In this document: positions 1 to 6,385 of the stretch, one piece after another
Position numbering within the stretch: position 1 is the stretch's first letter
Layout: every line of letters starts with the position of its first letter
Origin: Streptomyces lilacinus
Lineage (GTDB): Bacteria > Actinomycetota > Actinomycetes > Streptomycetales > Streptomycetaceae
Length of the DNA: 6,719 nucleotides
NCBI GenBank assembly: GCA_000715685.1
Contig: KL569404.1
Location: 16,814 to 23,532, forward strand
Reading direction: 5' to 3'
The notes under the pieces: model-generated
What the model saw: only the letters and a program-made list of their open reading frames with translations
The model's database searches: none
What the model was told of the DNA's origin: nothing
Translations under genes and position numbers: made by a program

Positions 1-15
1 GTGTATAAGAGACAG
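1..15 (+). other. Residual Tn5/Nextera mosaic-end adapter at the contig edge
   Basis: The first 15 bases, GTGTATAAGAGACAG, are identical to the last 15 of the 19-base hyperactive Tn5 mosaic end used in tagmentation libraries. Genomic DNA would begin at base 16. This is seen directly by comparison with the well-known adapter sequence. The simplest reading is untrimmed library adapter at the end of an assembled contig. It should not be annotated as a transposon end, because no transposase or IS50-like sequence accompanies it. Confidence 0.93.
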
Positions 16-56
16 AGCGAGGGCTGTGGGCATGGCTGCGCGGGCGCGCCTAGGCG

Positions 57-93
57 CCGGTCCGGCCGGGCGTCGCCCGCCCCGCCGGACCGG
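57..93 (-). terminator. Hairpin terminator candidate after the helicase gene
   Basis: A perfect 10-bp inverted repeat (CCGGTCCGGC at 57-66 and GCCGGACCGG at 84-93) flanks a 17-base loop. The loop can itself fold (GGGC/GCCC, 68-71 and 75-78). It lies 11 bases past the helicase stop codon in the direction of that gene. No clear U-tract follows, which is common for GC-rich actinomycete terminators. The position and stem strength support termination, but this is inferred from structure only. A 12-base palindrome, GCGCCTAGGCGC (46-57), abuts it. Confidence 0.6.
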
Positions 94-103
94 GCCCCGT
101 GGG

Positions 104-2617
104 CTACAGCTGGCCGACGTCCGTGACGCGGACCACGGCCCGCCCCTCCTCGTCGGAAGCCACGAGATCGACCTCGGCGGAGATGCCCCAGTCGTGGTCG
201 CCGTTCGGGTCGGCGAAGGTCTGCCGGACCCGCCACAGACCGTCCTCCGGCCGCTCCTCGATGCGCAGCAGCTTCGGGCCGCGGGCGTCGGGGCCGGTGC
301 CCAGCTCCTCGTACTCGTCCCAGTAGGCGTCCATGGCGGTCGCCCAGCGGTCCTCGTCCCAGCCGGACTCGGCGTCCATCTCGCCCAGCTCGCCGACCTT
401 GTCCAGGGCGGCCAGCTCGACGCGGCGGAACATGGCGTTGCGCACCAGCACCCGGAAGGCCCGGGCGTTGGCCGTGACGGGCTTGACCTGGTCGGCGCGG
501 TCCTGCGCCTCCTCCGCCGACTCCTCCGCGGGGTTGGCGAGCTGCTCCCACTCGTCCAGCAGGCTCGAGTCGACCTGCCGCACCATCTCGCCGAGCCAGG
601 CGATCAGGTCCTCCAGGTCGTCGGACTTGAGGTCGTCCGGCACGGTGTGGTCCAGCGCCTTGTAGGCGCTGGCCAGGTAGCGCAGCACGATGCCCTCGGT
701 CCGCGCGAGGTCGTAGTAGGAGGTGAACTCCGTGAAGGTCATCGCCCGCTCGTACATGTCGCGGATGACCGACTTCGGCGACAGGGGGTGGTCGCCGACC
801 CACGGGTGGCTCTTGCGGTAGAGGTCGTAGGCGTGGGACAGCAGCTCCTCCAGCGGCTTGGGGTAGCTGACGTCCATGAGGCGCTCCATGCGCTCCTCGT
901 ACTCGACGCCGTCCGCCTTCATCGTCGCGACGGCCTCGCCGCGCGCCTTGTTCTGCTGCGCGGCCAGGATCTGGCGCGGGTCGTCCAGCGTGGACTCCAC
1001 CACCGAGACCATGTCCAGCGCGTAGGAGGGCGACTCGGGGTCGAGGAGCTCGAAGGAGGCCAGGGCGAACGTCGACAGCGGCTGGGTGAGCGTGAAGTCC
1101 GACTGCAGGTCCACCGTCAGGCGCACGATCCGGCCCTCGGCGTCGGGCTGGTCGAGCTGCTCGACCACACCGCCGTCCAGCAGCGAGCGGTAGATGGCGA
1201 TGGCCCGGCGGATGTGCCGCAGCTGGTTCCTGCGCGGCTCGTGGTTGTCCTCGAGCAGCCTGCGCATCGCCTCGAAGGCGTTGCCCGGGCGGGCGATGAC
1301 CGCCAGCAGCATCGTGTGCGTGACGCGGAAGCGGGAGGTGAGCTGCTCCGGCTCGGAGGCGATGAGCTTCTCGAAGGTGTTCTCCGTCCAGTTGACGAAG
1401 CCCTCGGGAGCCTTCTTGCGGACCACCTTGCGGCGCTTCTTCGGGTCGTCGCCGGCCTTCGCCAGCGCCTTCTCGTTCTCGACCACGTGGTCGGGCGCCT
1501 GGGCGACGACGAAGCCGGCCGTGTCGAAGCCGGCCCGCCCGGCCCGCCCGGCGATCTGGTGGAACTCCCGGGCCCGCAGCGTCCGGACCCGCTGGCCGTC
1601 GTACTTGGTCAGCGCGGTGAACAGCACGGTGCGGATGGGCACGTTCACGCCCACGCCGAGGGTGTCCGTGCCGCAGATGACCTTCAGCAGACCCGCCTGC
1701 GCGAGCCGCTCCACCAGCCGCCGGTACTTGGGCAGCATGCCGGCGTGGTGCACCCCGATGCCGTGGCGCACGAAGCGGGAGAGGTTCCGGCCGAACTTGG
1801 TGGTGAAGCGGAAATTGCCGATCAGCTTGGCGATCTCGTCCTTCTCCTCGCGCGAGCACATGTTGATGCTCATCAGCGCCTGCGCCCGCTCCACGGCCGC
1901 CGCCTGCGTGAAGTGGACGATGTACACCGGCGCCTGGCGCGTCTGCAGCAGCTCGGTCAGCGTCTCCGTCAGCGGTGTCGCACGGTACTCGTAGGACAGC
2001 GGGACGGGACGGGTCGCCGAGCGCACCACCGCGGTCGGTCGGCCCGTGCGCCGGGTCAGGTCCTCCTCGAAGCGGGAGACGTCGCCGAGCGTCGCCGACA
2101 TCAGGATGAACTGCGCCTGCGGCAGCTCCAGCAGCGGGATCTGCCAGGCCCAGCCGCGGTCCGGCTCGGCGTAGAAGTGGAACTCGTCCATCACGACCTG
2201 GCCGATGTCGGCGTCCTTGCCGTCGCGCAGCGCGATGGCGGCGAGGACCTCGGCCGTGCAGCAGATGACCGGGGCGTCGGCGTTGACCGAGGCGTCTCCG
2301 GTGAGCATGCCGACGTTCTCGGTGCCGAAGATCTTGCACAGGTCGAAGAACTTCTCCGAGACCAGTGCCTTGATCGGCGCGGTGTAGAAGGTCACCTGGT
2401 CGTTGGCGAGCGCGGTGAAGTGCGCCCCGGCCGCGACGAGGCTCTTGCCCGAGCCCGTCGGTGTGGACAGGATCACATTCGCCCCCGAGACCACTTCGAT
2501 CAGCGCCTCCTCCTGGGCGGGGTACAGCGAGATGCCGCGGTCCTCGGCCCAGGTCGAGAACGCTTCGAAGAGGGCGTCGGGGTCGGCATGGCTCGGCATC
2601 TGATCGATAAGGGTCAC
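104..2617 (-). CDS. Ski2-like DEAD/DEAH-box RNA helicase with DUF3516-type C-terminal domain
   Basis: Predicted ATP-dependent superfamily 2 helicase of 837 residues, cytoplasmic, probably acting on RNA. Visible motifs in order: Q-like region YPAQEEAL (about 32-39), Walker A TPTGSGKS (52-59), motif Ia TAPIKAL (79-85), Walker B DEFH (144-147), motif III SATL (174-177), GVHHAGMLP (288-296), motif V GTDTLGVGVN (316-325) and motif VI QIAGRAGRAG (354-363). A basic linker near 390-402 leads to a long C-terminal region resembling the DUF3516 extension of actinobacterial homologues. I chose the GTG at 2617, behind a GGGGG Shine-Dalgarno-like run. The frame stays open further upstream to 2968, but that part would overlap the divergent membrane-protein gene and is low-complexity Ala/Pro. 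An ATG at 2599 is the alternative start. The gene is complete and appears monocistronic, with a hairpin after the stop. The exact RNA substrate cannot be told from sequence. Confidence 0.93.
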   Translation of the reverse strand: MTLIDQMPSHADPDALFEAFSTWAEDRGISLYPAQEEALIEVVSGANVILSTPTGSGKSLVAAGAHFTALANDQVTFYTAPIKALVSEKFFDLCKIFGTENVGMLTGDASVNADAPVICCTAEVLAAIALRDGKDADIGQVVMDEFHFYAEPDRGWAWQIPLLELPQAQFILMSATLGDVSRFEEDLTRRTGRPTAVVRSATRPVPLSYEYRATPLTETLTELLQTRQAPVYIVHFTQAAAVERAQALMSINMCSREEKDEIAKLIGNFRFTTKFGRNLSRFVRHGIGVHHAGMLPKYRRLVERLAQAGLLKVICGTDTLGVGVNVPIRTVLFTALTKYDGQRVRTLRAREFHQIAGRAGRAGFDTAGFVVAQAPDHVVENEKALAKAGDDPKKRRKVVRKKAPEGFVNWTENTFEKLIASEPEQLTSRFRVTHTMLLAVIARPGNAFEAMRRLLEDNHEPRRNQLRHIRRAIAIYRSLLDGGVVEQLDQPDAEGRIVRLTVDLQSDFTLTQPLSTFALASFELLDPESPSYALDMVSVVESTLDDPRQILAAQQNKARGEAVATMKADGVEYEERMERLMDVSYPKPLEELLSHAYDLYRKSHPWVGDHPLSPKSVIRDMYERAMTFTEFTSYYDLARTEGIVLRYLASAYKALDHTVPDDLKSDDLEDLIAWLGEMVRQVDSSLLDEWEQLANPAEESAEEAQDRADQVKPVTANARAFRVLVRNAMFRRVELAALDKVGELGEMDAESGWDEDRWATAMDAYWDEYEELGTGPDARGPKLLRIEERPEDGLWRVRQTFADPNGDHDWGISAEVDLVASDEEGRAVVRVTDVGQL

Positions 2618-2750
2618 ACCCCCATACTGCCTGGCCCCCGGCCGGATCAGGGAACCGGCCGGTCGAACGATGATCATCCGGGCGTTACCCTGAGTCGCCG
2701 ACAGGGCGTCAGACGTGCCCGGCGCGGGCCGGCGAAGGGGTGGAACGACC
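2618..2750. promoter_or_regulatory. Divergent promoter region between helicase and membrane hydrolase genes
   Basis: This 133-bp gap must hold the promoters for both divergent genes. It contains two copies of the self-complementary octamer CCGGCCGG (2638-2645 and 2655-2662), separated by 9 bases, and a perfect 10-bp palindrome GATGATCATC (2669-2678). These are possible regulator sites, though CCGGCCGG can recur by chance at this GC content. A weak rightward -10 candidate, TACCCT (2686-2691), has no convincing -35 partner. No clear leftward promoter was identified. Confidence 0.4.
2734..2742 (+). promoter_or_regulatory. Ribosome binding site for the membrane hydrolase gene
   Basis: The run AAGGGGTGG ends 8 bases before the ATG at 2751. 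This purine-rich, Shine-Dalgarno-like stretch supports the ATG at 2751 over the upstream GTG at 2715, whose predicted extra residues (MPGAGRRRGGTT) are not family-like. A second ATG at 2754 could also serve as the start. Confidence 0.6.
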
Positions 2751-3542
2751 ATGATGGGACCTGCGCACTCGCTCTCGGGCGCCGCGGCCTGGCTGGGGGT
2801 GGGCGCGGCGGCCGCCGGGTTCGGGCACCCGATGCCCTGGCCCGTGCTCGTCGTCGGGGCACTGATCTGCGCCGGTGCCGCCCTCGCCCCGGACCTGGAC
2901 CACAAGTCCGCGACGATATCGCGGGCCTTCGGCCCGATATCCCGGATCCTGTGCGAGATCATCGACAAGCTGTCGTACGCCGTCTACAAGGCCACCCGCA
3001 CCAAGGCCGACCCGCGCCGCAGCGGTGGGCACCGCACCCTGACCCACACCGCGGTCTGGGCGGTGCTGATCGGGGCCGGCACCTCCGCGCTGGCGACGAC
3101 CGGCGACCGCTGGGCCGTGCTCGGCATCCTCTTCGTCCACCTCGTCCTCGCCGTGGAGGGGCTGCTGTGGCGGATGGCCCGCACCTCCAGCGACGTCCTG
3201 GTCTGGCTGCTCGGGGCGACCAGCGCCTGGATCCTCGCCGGCGTCCTGGACCGGCCGGGCGGCGGCTCCGACTGGCTCTTCACCGGCGACGGCCAGGAAT
3301 ACCTGTGGCTGGGCCTGCCCATCGTCCTCGGCGCGCTGGTCCACGACATCGGGGACGCGCTCACGGTCTCCGGCTGCCCGATCCTGTGGCCCCTGCCCAT
3401 CGGCCGCAAGCGCTGGTACCCGCTGGGCCCGCCGAAGGGGATGCGCTTCCGCGCCGGCAGCCGCGTGGAGACCAAGGTGCTCATGCCGGCCTTCCTGGTG
3501 CTCGGCGGCGTCGGTGGGCTGGGGGCCCTGGAGCTCCTGTGA
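2751..3542 (+). CDS. Membrane-bound metal-dependent hydrolase, YdjM/DUF457 family
   Basis: A 263-residue integral membrane protein. Family-type polar motifs sit between hydrophobic helices: His6 in MGPAHSLSG near the N-terminus, PDLDHK (47-52), GGHRTLTHT (92-100) and HDIGDALTVSG (198-208). A conserved-looking GPPKGMRFRAGS segment (226-237) precedes the last helix. Hydrophobic stretches at about 12-25, 31-46, 101-116, 121-140, 148-166, 184-198 and 243-262 suggest several membrane passes. The His/Asp pattern matches the LexA-binding inner-membrane hydrolase family (YdjM-like), assumed to bind metal. A natural substrate is not known, and some members are tied to stress or DNA-damage regulons. 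The gene is complete, single, and divergent from the helicase. The shared promoter region is the only contextual link, so co-regulation is inference. Confidence 0.88.
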   Translation: MMGPAHSLSGAAAWLGVGAAAAGFGHPMPWPVLVVGALICAGAALAPDLDHKSATISRAFGPISRILCEIIDKLSYAVYKATRTKADPRRSGGHRTLTHTAVWAVLIGAGTSALATTGDRWAVLGILFVHLVLAVEGLLWRMARTSSDVLVWLLGATSAWILAGVLDRPGGGSDWLFTGDGQEYLWLGLPIVLGALVHDIGDALTVSGCPILWPLPIGRKRWYPLGPPKGMRFRAGSRVETKVLMPAFLVLGGVGGLGALELL

Positions 3543-3546
3543 CACC

Positions 3547-3582
3547 GGGGCCGGCCCCGGCCCCGACGATCTGGGCCCCCAG
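3547..3582. terminator. Bidirectional GC-rich hairpins between convergent genes
   Basis: Two adjacent inverted repeats fill the 55-bp gap between convergent stop codons. The first is GGGGCCGG paired with CCGGCCCC (3547-3554 and 3557-3564, loop of 2, so the closing pairs would open). The second is CTGGG/CCCAG (3571-3575 and 3578-3582). Either can fold in both transcripts. Placement between tail-to-tail genes supports a shared terminator role. There is no U-tract. Confidence 0.5.
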
Positions 3583-3597
3583 CGGTGACTCTCCGCG

Positions 3598-4404
3598 TTA
3601 CCTGCCGACCGTCACCTTCACCACGCGACCGGAGGCCTCGCTCACGAAGAGGGCACGCTGCGCGTCGTGCGCGCCGAAGCCGCGGGCGACGCGGACGCTG
3701 GTGGGCATGCGCAGGCCGGACGCCAGGACGCACGAGCGGCCGGTGGCCGGGTCCACCTGGATCAGTTCGCCGTCCCGGAAGGAGGCGACGACGAGGTGGC
3801 CGTCGACGTAGGTGAGGTCGTCGAGGAGCTTGATGCCCAGGGGGTTCGGGCTGAGGTTGGTGACCGTGGTGTGGTGGGCCGGGTCGTTCAGGGGGATGCG
3901 GACGATCGGGGACGCGGTGTTGGTGATGACGCTCGTGTACAGCTGGTCGCCGACGATCTCCAGGCCGTTGCTGCCGAAGACGTTCGCGGCCCGCGTCCAC
4001 GCCTCGTCCTTCGTGCCGTCCGGCCGGATCTTCAGGATGCCGGTGGCGAGCTCGCGGCTGACGTAGAAATTGCCGTCGGTGTCGATGGCCAGGCCGTTGA
4101 TGCCGGACAGGCCGTCCACGACCTTCTCCGGCTTCGGCGCGGCGGCCGTCGGGTCGAAGCGCAGGATGCCGCCGTGCGGCGTCAGCGGGTTCACGCCGTA
4201 GTTGACGTACATCATCCCGTCCGGACCCCGCCGGATTCCGCCGGGCCCGCTCACTCGGAAGCTAGCCTTCAGGGCCCCGTCGGGGGCGTATCCCTCGACC
4301 CGGTGCTGGGTCACGTTGGTGACCCAGAGTGTGCCGCGCCCGTCGAACTCCAGGTTCTCCCGCCAGTCGACCAGCGGTACGCCGTCCCGGTGGAACACCT
4401 CCAC
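3598..4404 (-). CDS. SMP-30/gluconolactonase-like beta-propeller protein, N-terminus disrupted
   Basis: The open frame gives 268 residues from a GTG at 4404 to the TAA stop. It shows the repeating strand pattern of six-bladed propellers of the SMP-30/gluconolactonase/LRE group: DGRGTLWVTN (21-30), PDGMMYVNYG (61-70), GLAIDTDGNFYVSREL (104-119), SNGLEIVGDQLYTSVI (145-160), LLDDLTYVDGHLVVASF (193-209) and ALFVSEASGRVVKVTV (251-266). Acidic and Asn residues such as Glu16, Asn146 and Asp195-196 sit where metal ligands occur in the family, but I cannot align them securely. Such proteins hydrolyse lactones or act as sugar-binding scaffolds; the substrate here is unknown. The GTG is probably not the true start: the same frame stays open upstream to the adapter remnant at 4423-4433, and a signal-peptide-like start lies beyond it in another frame. 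The mature domain itself looks intact. Confidence 0.82.
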   Translation of the reverse strand: MEVFHRDGVPLVDWRENLEFDGRGTLWVTNVTQHRVEGYAPDGALKASFRVSGPGGIRRGPDGMMYVNYGVNPLTPHGGILRFDPTAAAPKPEKVVDGLSGINGLAIDTDGNFYVSRELATGILKIRPDGTKDEAWTRAANVFGSNGLEIVGDQLYTSVITNTASPIVRIPLNDPAHHTTVTNLSPNPLGIKLLDDLTYVDGHLVVASFRDGELIQVDPATGRSCVLASGLRMPTSVRVARGFGAHDAQRALFVSEASGRVVKVTVGR

Positions 4405-4422
4405 GCTCGCCCGCTGCCCGCA

Positions 4423-4433
4423 ATAAGAGACAG
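4423..4433 (+). other. Internal 11-nt Tn5 mosaic-end remnant (assembly junction)
   Basis: ATAAGAGACAG is identical to the final 11 bases of the Tn5 mosaic end and has the same orientation as the adapter at base 1. It falls exactly where the propeller gene loses reading frame between signal peptide and mature domain. Seen directly. The inference is that two pieces were mis-joined through leftover adapter and genomic bases between them are missing. Confidence 0.8.
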
Positions 4434-4463
4434 CGCCAGGACCGCTCCGCGCGTACGCCTCAT
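4434..4463 (-). CDS. Probable true start and signal-peptide fragment of the propeller gene
   Basis: An ATG at 4463 follows a purine-rich GAGGG and encodes MRRTRGAVLA before running into the adapter-derived bases. Two or more arginines followed by a hydrophobic stretch are typical of the start of a Sec or Tat signal peptide. It reads in a different frame from the beta-propeller that follows leftward. I infer that it is the genuine N-terminus of that protein and that the rest of the signal peptide was lost at the junction. An in-frame GTG directly upstream (4464-4466) is an alternative start. Confidence 0.6.
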
Positions 4464-4516
4464 CACCCTCTACTGCCCCTCTCGGTCGCGGCGCTCGATG
4501 GGTGGAGCCGTGCGAG

Positions 4517-4549
4517 GATCAACTGGTCCGCCGCACACACCAGTTGGTC
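4517..4549. promoter_or_regulatory. Inverted-repeat operator candidate for the propeller gene
   Basis: The arms GATCAACTGGT (4517-4527) and ACCAGTTGGTC (4539-4549) are complementary except for one position and flank an 11-base spacer, so the arm centres are 22 bases apart, about two helical turns. The right arm contains its own ACCA-GT-TGGT dyad. The site sits right after the predicted -10 box, where a bound repressor would block transcription. The cognate regulator is not in the window. A transcript hairpin is the alternative. Confidence 0.55.
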
Positions 4550-4552
4550 GAT

Positions 4553-4582
4553 ACCTTAGGAAAACCGAGCAGTAACTATCAA
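4553..4582 (-). promoter_or_regulatory. Sigma-70-type promoter for the propeller gene
   Basis: On the leftward strand, TTGATA (4582-4577) and TAAGGT (4558-4553) are separated by 18 bases, a good match to the housekeeping consensus of actinomycetes (TTGAC-like, TANNNT). This is a locally AT-rich patch in otherwise GC-rich DNA. Transcription would begin near 4546, inside the inverted repeat, giving a leader of about 80 bases before the ATG at 4463. Confidence 0.6.
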
Positions 4583-4603
4583 TGGGGCAGGCGTGACGGA
4601 GCA

Positions 4604-4624
4604 GATGAGGCGGATTCGCTCATC
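4604..4624 (-). terminator. Weak hairpin after the ABC exporter stop codon
   Basis: The arms GATGAG (4604-4609) and CTCATC (4619-4624) are complementary, with two further pairs possible inside around a GATT loop. The hairpin begins 4 bases past the TGA at 4629-4631. It is short and lacks a U-tract, so termination of the exporter operon here is tentative. Some read-through into the propeller gene is possible. Confidence 0.3.
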
Positions 4625-4628
4625 CCCC

Positions 4629-5786
4629 TCACTGGTGCCAGGAGCGCCACAGCGCCGCGTACGCGCCGTCCGCCGCGACCAGTTCGTCGTGGCTGCCCAG
4701 CTCGCTCACCCGACCGTCCTCGGCCACCACGATCACGTCCGCGTCGTGCGCGGTGTGCAGCCGGTGGGCGATCGCCACGACCGTGCGGCCCTCGAGCACC
4801 TTCGCCAGCGAGCGCTCCAAATGACGGGCCGCGCGCGGGTCGAGCAGCGAGGTCGCCTCGTCCAGGACCAGCGTGTGCGGGTCGGCGAGCACCAGCCGGG
4901 CCAGGGCGATCTGCTGGGCCTGGGCCGGGGTGAGCGCGAGTCCGCCCGAGCCGACCTCCGTGTCCAGGCCCTTCTCCAGCGCCCGGGCCCAGCCGTCGGC
5001 GTCGACCGCCTCGAGGGCCGACCAGAGTTCGCCGTCCTCGGCGCCGGTCCGGGCGAGCAGCAGGTTGTCGCGCAGGGAGCCCACGAACACGTGGTGCTCC
5101 TGGTTCACCAGCGCCACATGCCGGCGCACGTGCTCCGTCGGCATCCGGGACAGCTCCGCCCCGCCCAGCGTCACCTCGCCGGTGCGCGGTGCGTAGATCC
5201 CGGCCAGCAGCCGGCCCAGCGTCGACTTGCCCGCGCCGGACGGGCCGACCAGCGCGACCCGGCTTCCCGGCTGCACGTCGAGGGAGACCCCGTGCAGCAC
5301 GTCGTGGCCCGGCGCGTAGCCGAAGCGCACCCCGTCGGCGCGGACCTCGCGGCCCTCGGGGCGCACCCGCTCGTCGGCGGCATCCGGTTCGATCTCCCGC
5401 ACGCCCACCAGGCGGGCCAGGGACACCTGGGCGACCTGGAGCTCGTCGTACCAGCGCAGAATGAGCCCAACAGGCTCGATCAGCATCTGCGCCAGCAGCG
5501 CCCCCGTGGTGAGCTCGCCGACCGAGATCCAGCCGTGGAGCACGCAGAACCCGCCGATGATCAGCACGGCGCTCAACAGGAGCACGTGCGTCATGTTGAT
5601 CACGGGAAAGAGGACCGAGCGCAGCCACAACGTGTAGCGCTCCCACTGGGTCCACTCGGACACACGGCGGTCGGAGAGGGCGACGCGCCCCCGGCCGAGC
5701 CGGTGCGCCTCGATGGTCCGGCCGGCGTCCACGGTCTCCGCGAGGGACGCGGCGACGGCCGCGTACCCCGCCGCCTCCGAGCGGTA
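4629..5786 (-). CDS. ABC exporter, C-terminal part: last membrane helices and ATPase domain
   Basis: 385 residues from the break to the stop, counted from the Tyr codon at 5786. Residues 1-55 are the cytoplasmic extension of the membrane domain, and 57-110 hold the last two helices. The nucleotide-binding domain has Walker A GPSGAGKST (181-189), Q-loop Gln229, Walker B TLVLDE (305-310, catalytic Glu310) and H-loop His341. The signature LSGGQ is replaced by TPAQAQQ (286-292), so the site it forms with the partner should be inactive or weak. The upstream frame (5788-6385) supplies the missing N-terminus. Together they would give about 590 residues, normal for a TMD-NBD half-exporter. The gene is interrupted here by an adapter-like junction, not by an obvious natural mutation. 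The transported substrate is unknown. Confidence 0.9.
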   Translation of the reverse strand, partial: YRSEAAGYAAVAASLAETVDAGRTIEAHRLGRGRVALSDRRVSEWTQWERYTLWLRSVLFPVINMTHVLLLSAVLIIGGFCVLHGWISVGELTTGALLAQMLIEPVGLILRWYDELQVAQVSLARLVGVREIEPDAADERVRPEGREVRADGVRFGYAPGHDVLHGVSLDVQPGSRVALVGPSGAGKSTLGRLLAGIYAPRTGEVTLGGAELSRMPTEHVRRHVALVNQEHHVFVGSLRDNLLLARTGAEDGELWSALEAVDADGWARALEKGLDTEVGSGGLALTPAQAQQIALARLVLADPHTLVLDEATSLLDPRAARHLERSLAKVLEGRTVVAIAHRLHTAHDADVIVVAEDGRVSELGSHDELVAADGAYAALWRSWHQ

Positions 5787-5787
5787 G

Positions 5788-5795
5788 AGAGACAG
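5788..5795 (+). other. Internal 8-nt Tn5 mosaic-end remnant at the ABC frameshift
   Basis: AGAGACAG, the last 8 bases of the Tn5 mosaic end, lies exactly at the frame break of the exporter gene. Eight bases alone could be chance. Its coincidence with the frameshift, and its shared orientation with two longer remnants in the window, make an adapter-mediated mis-join likely. Homologues as I recall them have roughly eight to ten more residues here (an RWYF-like segment), so about 25 genomic bases may be missing. That figure is an estimate. Confidence 0.65.
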
Positions 5796-6385
5796 CCGAC
5801 GATCAGCACGGGAAACGCGACGATCAGGGACAGCGCCAGCGGCGGTGCCGTCACCGTGAGGGCGCCCAGGAGCAGGCCGGCCCAGACGAAGCCGATCGCC
5901 AGCTGGGGGACCGCCTCGCGCATGGCGTTGGCCAGGCGGTCGATGTCCGTGGTGATCCGCGACAGCAGGTCGCCGGTGCCCGCCCGCTCCAGCACGCCCG
6001 GCGGCAGCGCCACCGACCGTACGAGGAAGTCCTCGCGCAGGTCCGCGAGCATCCGCTCGCCCAGCATCGCGCCGCGCAGCCGCACCATGCGGACGAAGAG
6101 CGTCTGCACGGCCAGCGCGACGGCGAACAGCGCGACCGTCCGGCCCGTATGGATCTCCCGCGCCCCCGAGGACAGGTCGTCGACCAGCCCGCCCAGCAGG
6201 TACGGGCCGGCCATGGACGCCACCACGGCGATCGCGTTGACCCCCACCAGCAGGGCGAAGGCCCTCCGATGCCGGTGCAGGAGTCCCTTCACATAGGCCC
6301 GGACCGTGCTCGCCCCCGCGACCGGCAGTGTCGTCGCCGACTCCGGTGCGGCCGGGTCGTACGCCGGTGGCGCCACGCCGATCAT
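5788..6385 (-). CDS. ABC exporter, N-terminal part: transmembrane domain
   Basis: About 197 genuine residues from the ATG at 6385 to Gly197 of VLIVG; translation beyond that is out of frame. A soluble, Pro/Ala-rich N-terminus (1-30) is followed by an ABC transporter type 1 membrane domain with hydrophobic segments at about 43-66, 84-100, 162-178 and 181-197. The TGDLLSRITTDIDRLANAM region (137-155) is the typical coupling segment of ABC exporters. The start codon overlaps the stop of the upstream ABC gene by four bases (ATGA), with GGGGAA as the ribosome binding site, so the two are translationally coupled and probably form a heterodimer. This is the same gene as the fragment at 4629-5786, split at the adapter-like junction. 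Confidence 0.88.

Noticed and set aside
1..15. A genuine Tn5/IS50 insertion end
   Set aside because: Only the synthetic mosaic-end sequence is present, at the window edge, with no transposase, inside-end sequence or target duplication visible.
2618..2968. N-terminal extension of the helicase frame up to 2968
   Set aside because: It would overlap the divergent membrane-protein gene in antisense, is Ala/Pro-rich without homology-like features, and the GTG at 2617 already gives a family-like N-terminus with a ribosome binding site.
26..3811. A 1261-codon rightward open frame antisense to the helicase and running through the hydrolase region
   Set aside because: It is a typical high-GC shadow frame. 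It is Arg/Gly/Val/Leu-rich, has no recognisable domain, and lies opposite a helicase with all its motifs.
3598..4463. Natural pseudogene or translational recoding in the propeller gene
   Set aside because: The frame break carries an exact adapter fragment, there is no slippery-site structure, and the rest of the gene shows no decay.
4593..6296. A 567-codon rightward open frame antisense to the ABC exporter
   Set aside because: Its composition is low-complexity (His, Gln, Arg, Ala), without domain motifs, and the opposite strand encodes clear ABC transporter motifs.
5600..6385. Programmed frameshift or separate short membrane protein in the ABC gene
   Set aside because: After Gly197 the 261-residue frame becomes Arg/Pro/Ser-rich nonsense, and the genuine protein continues in the neighbouring frame right after the adapter-like bases.
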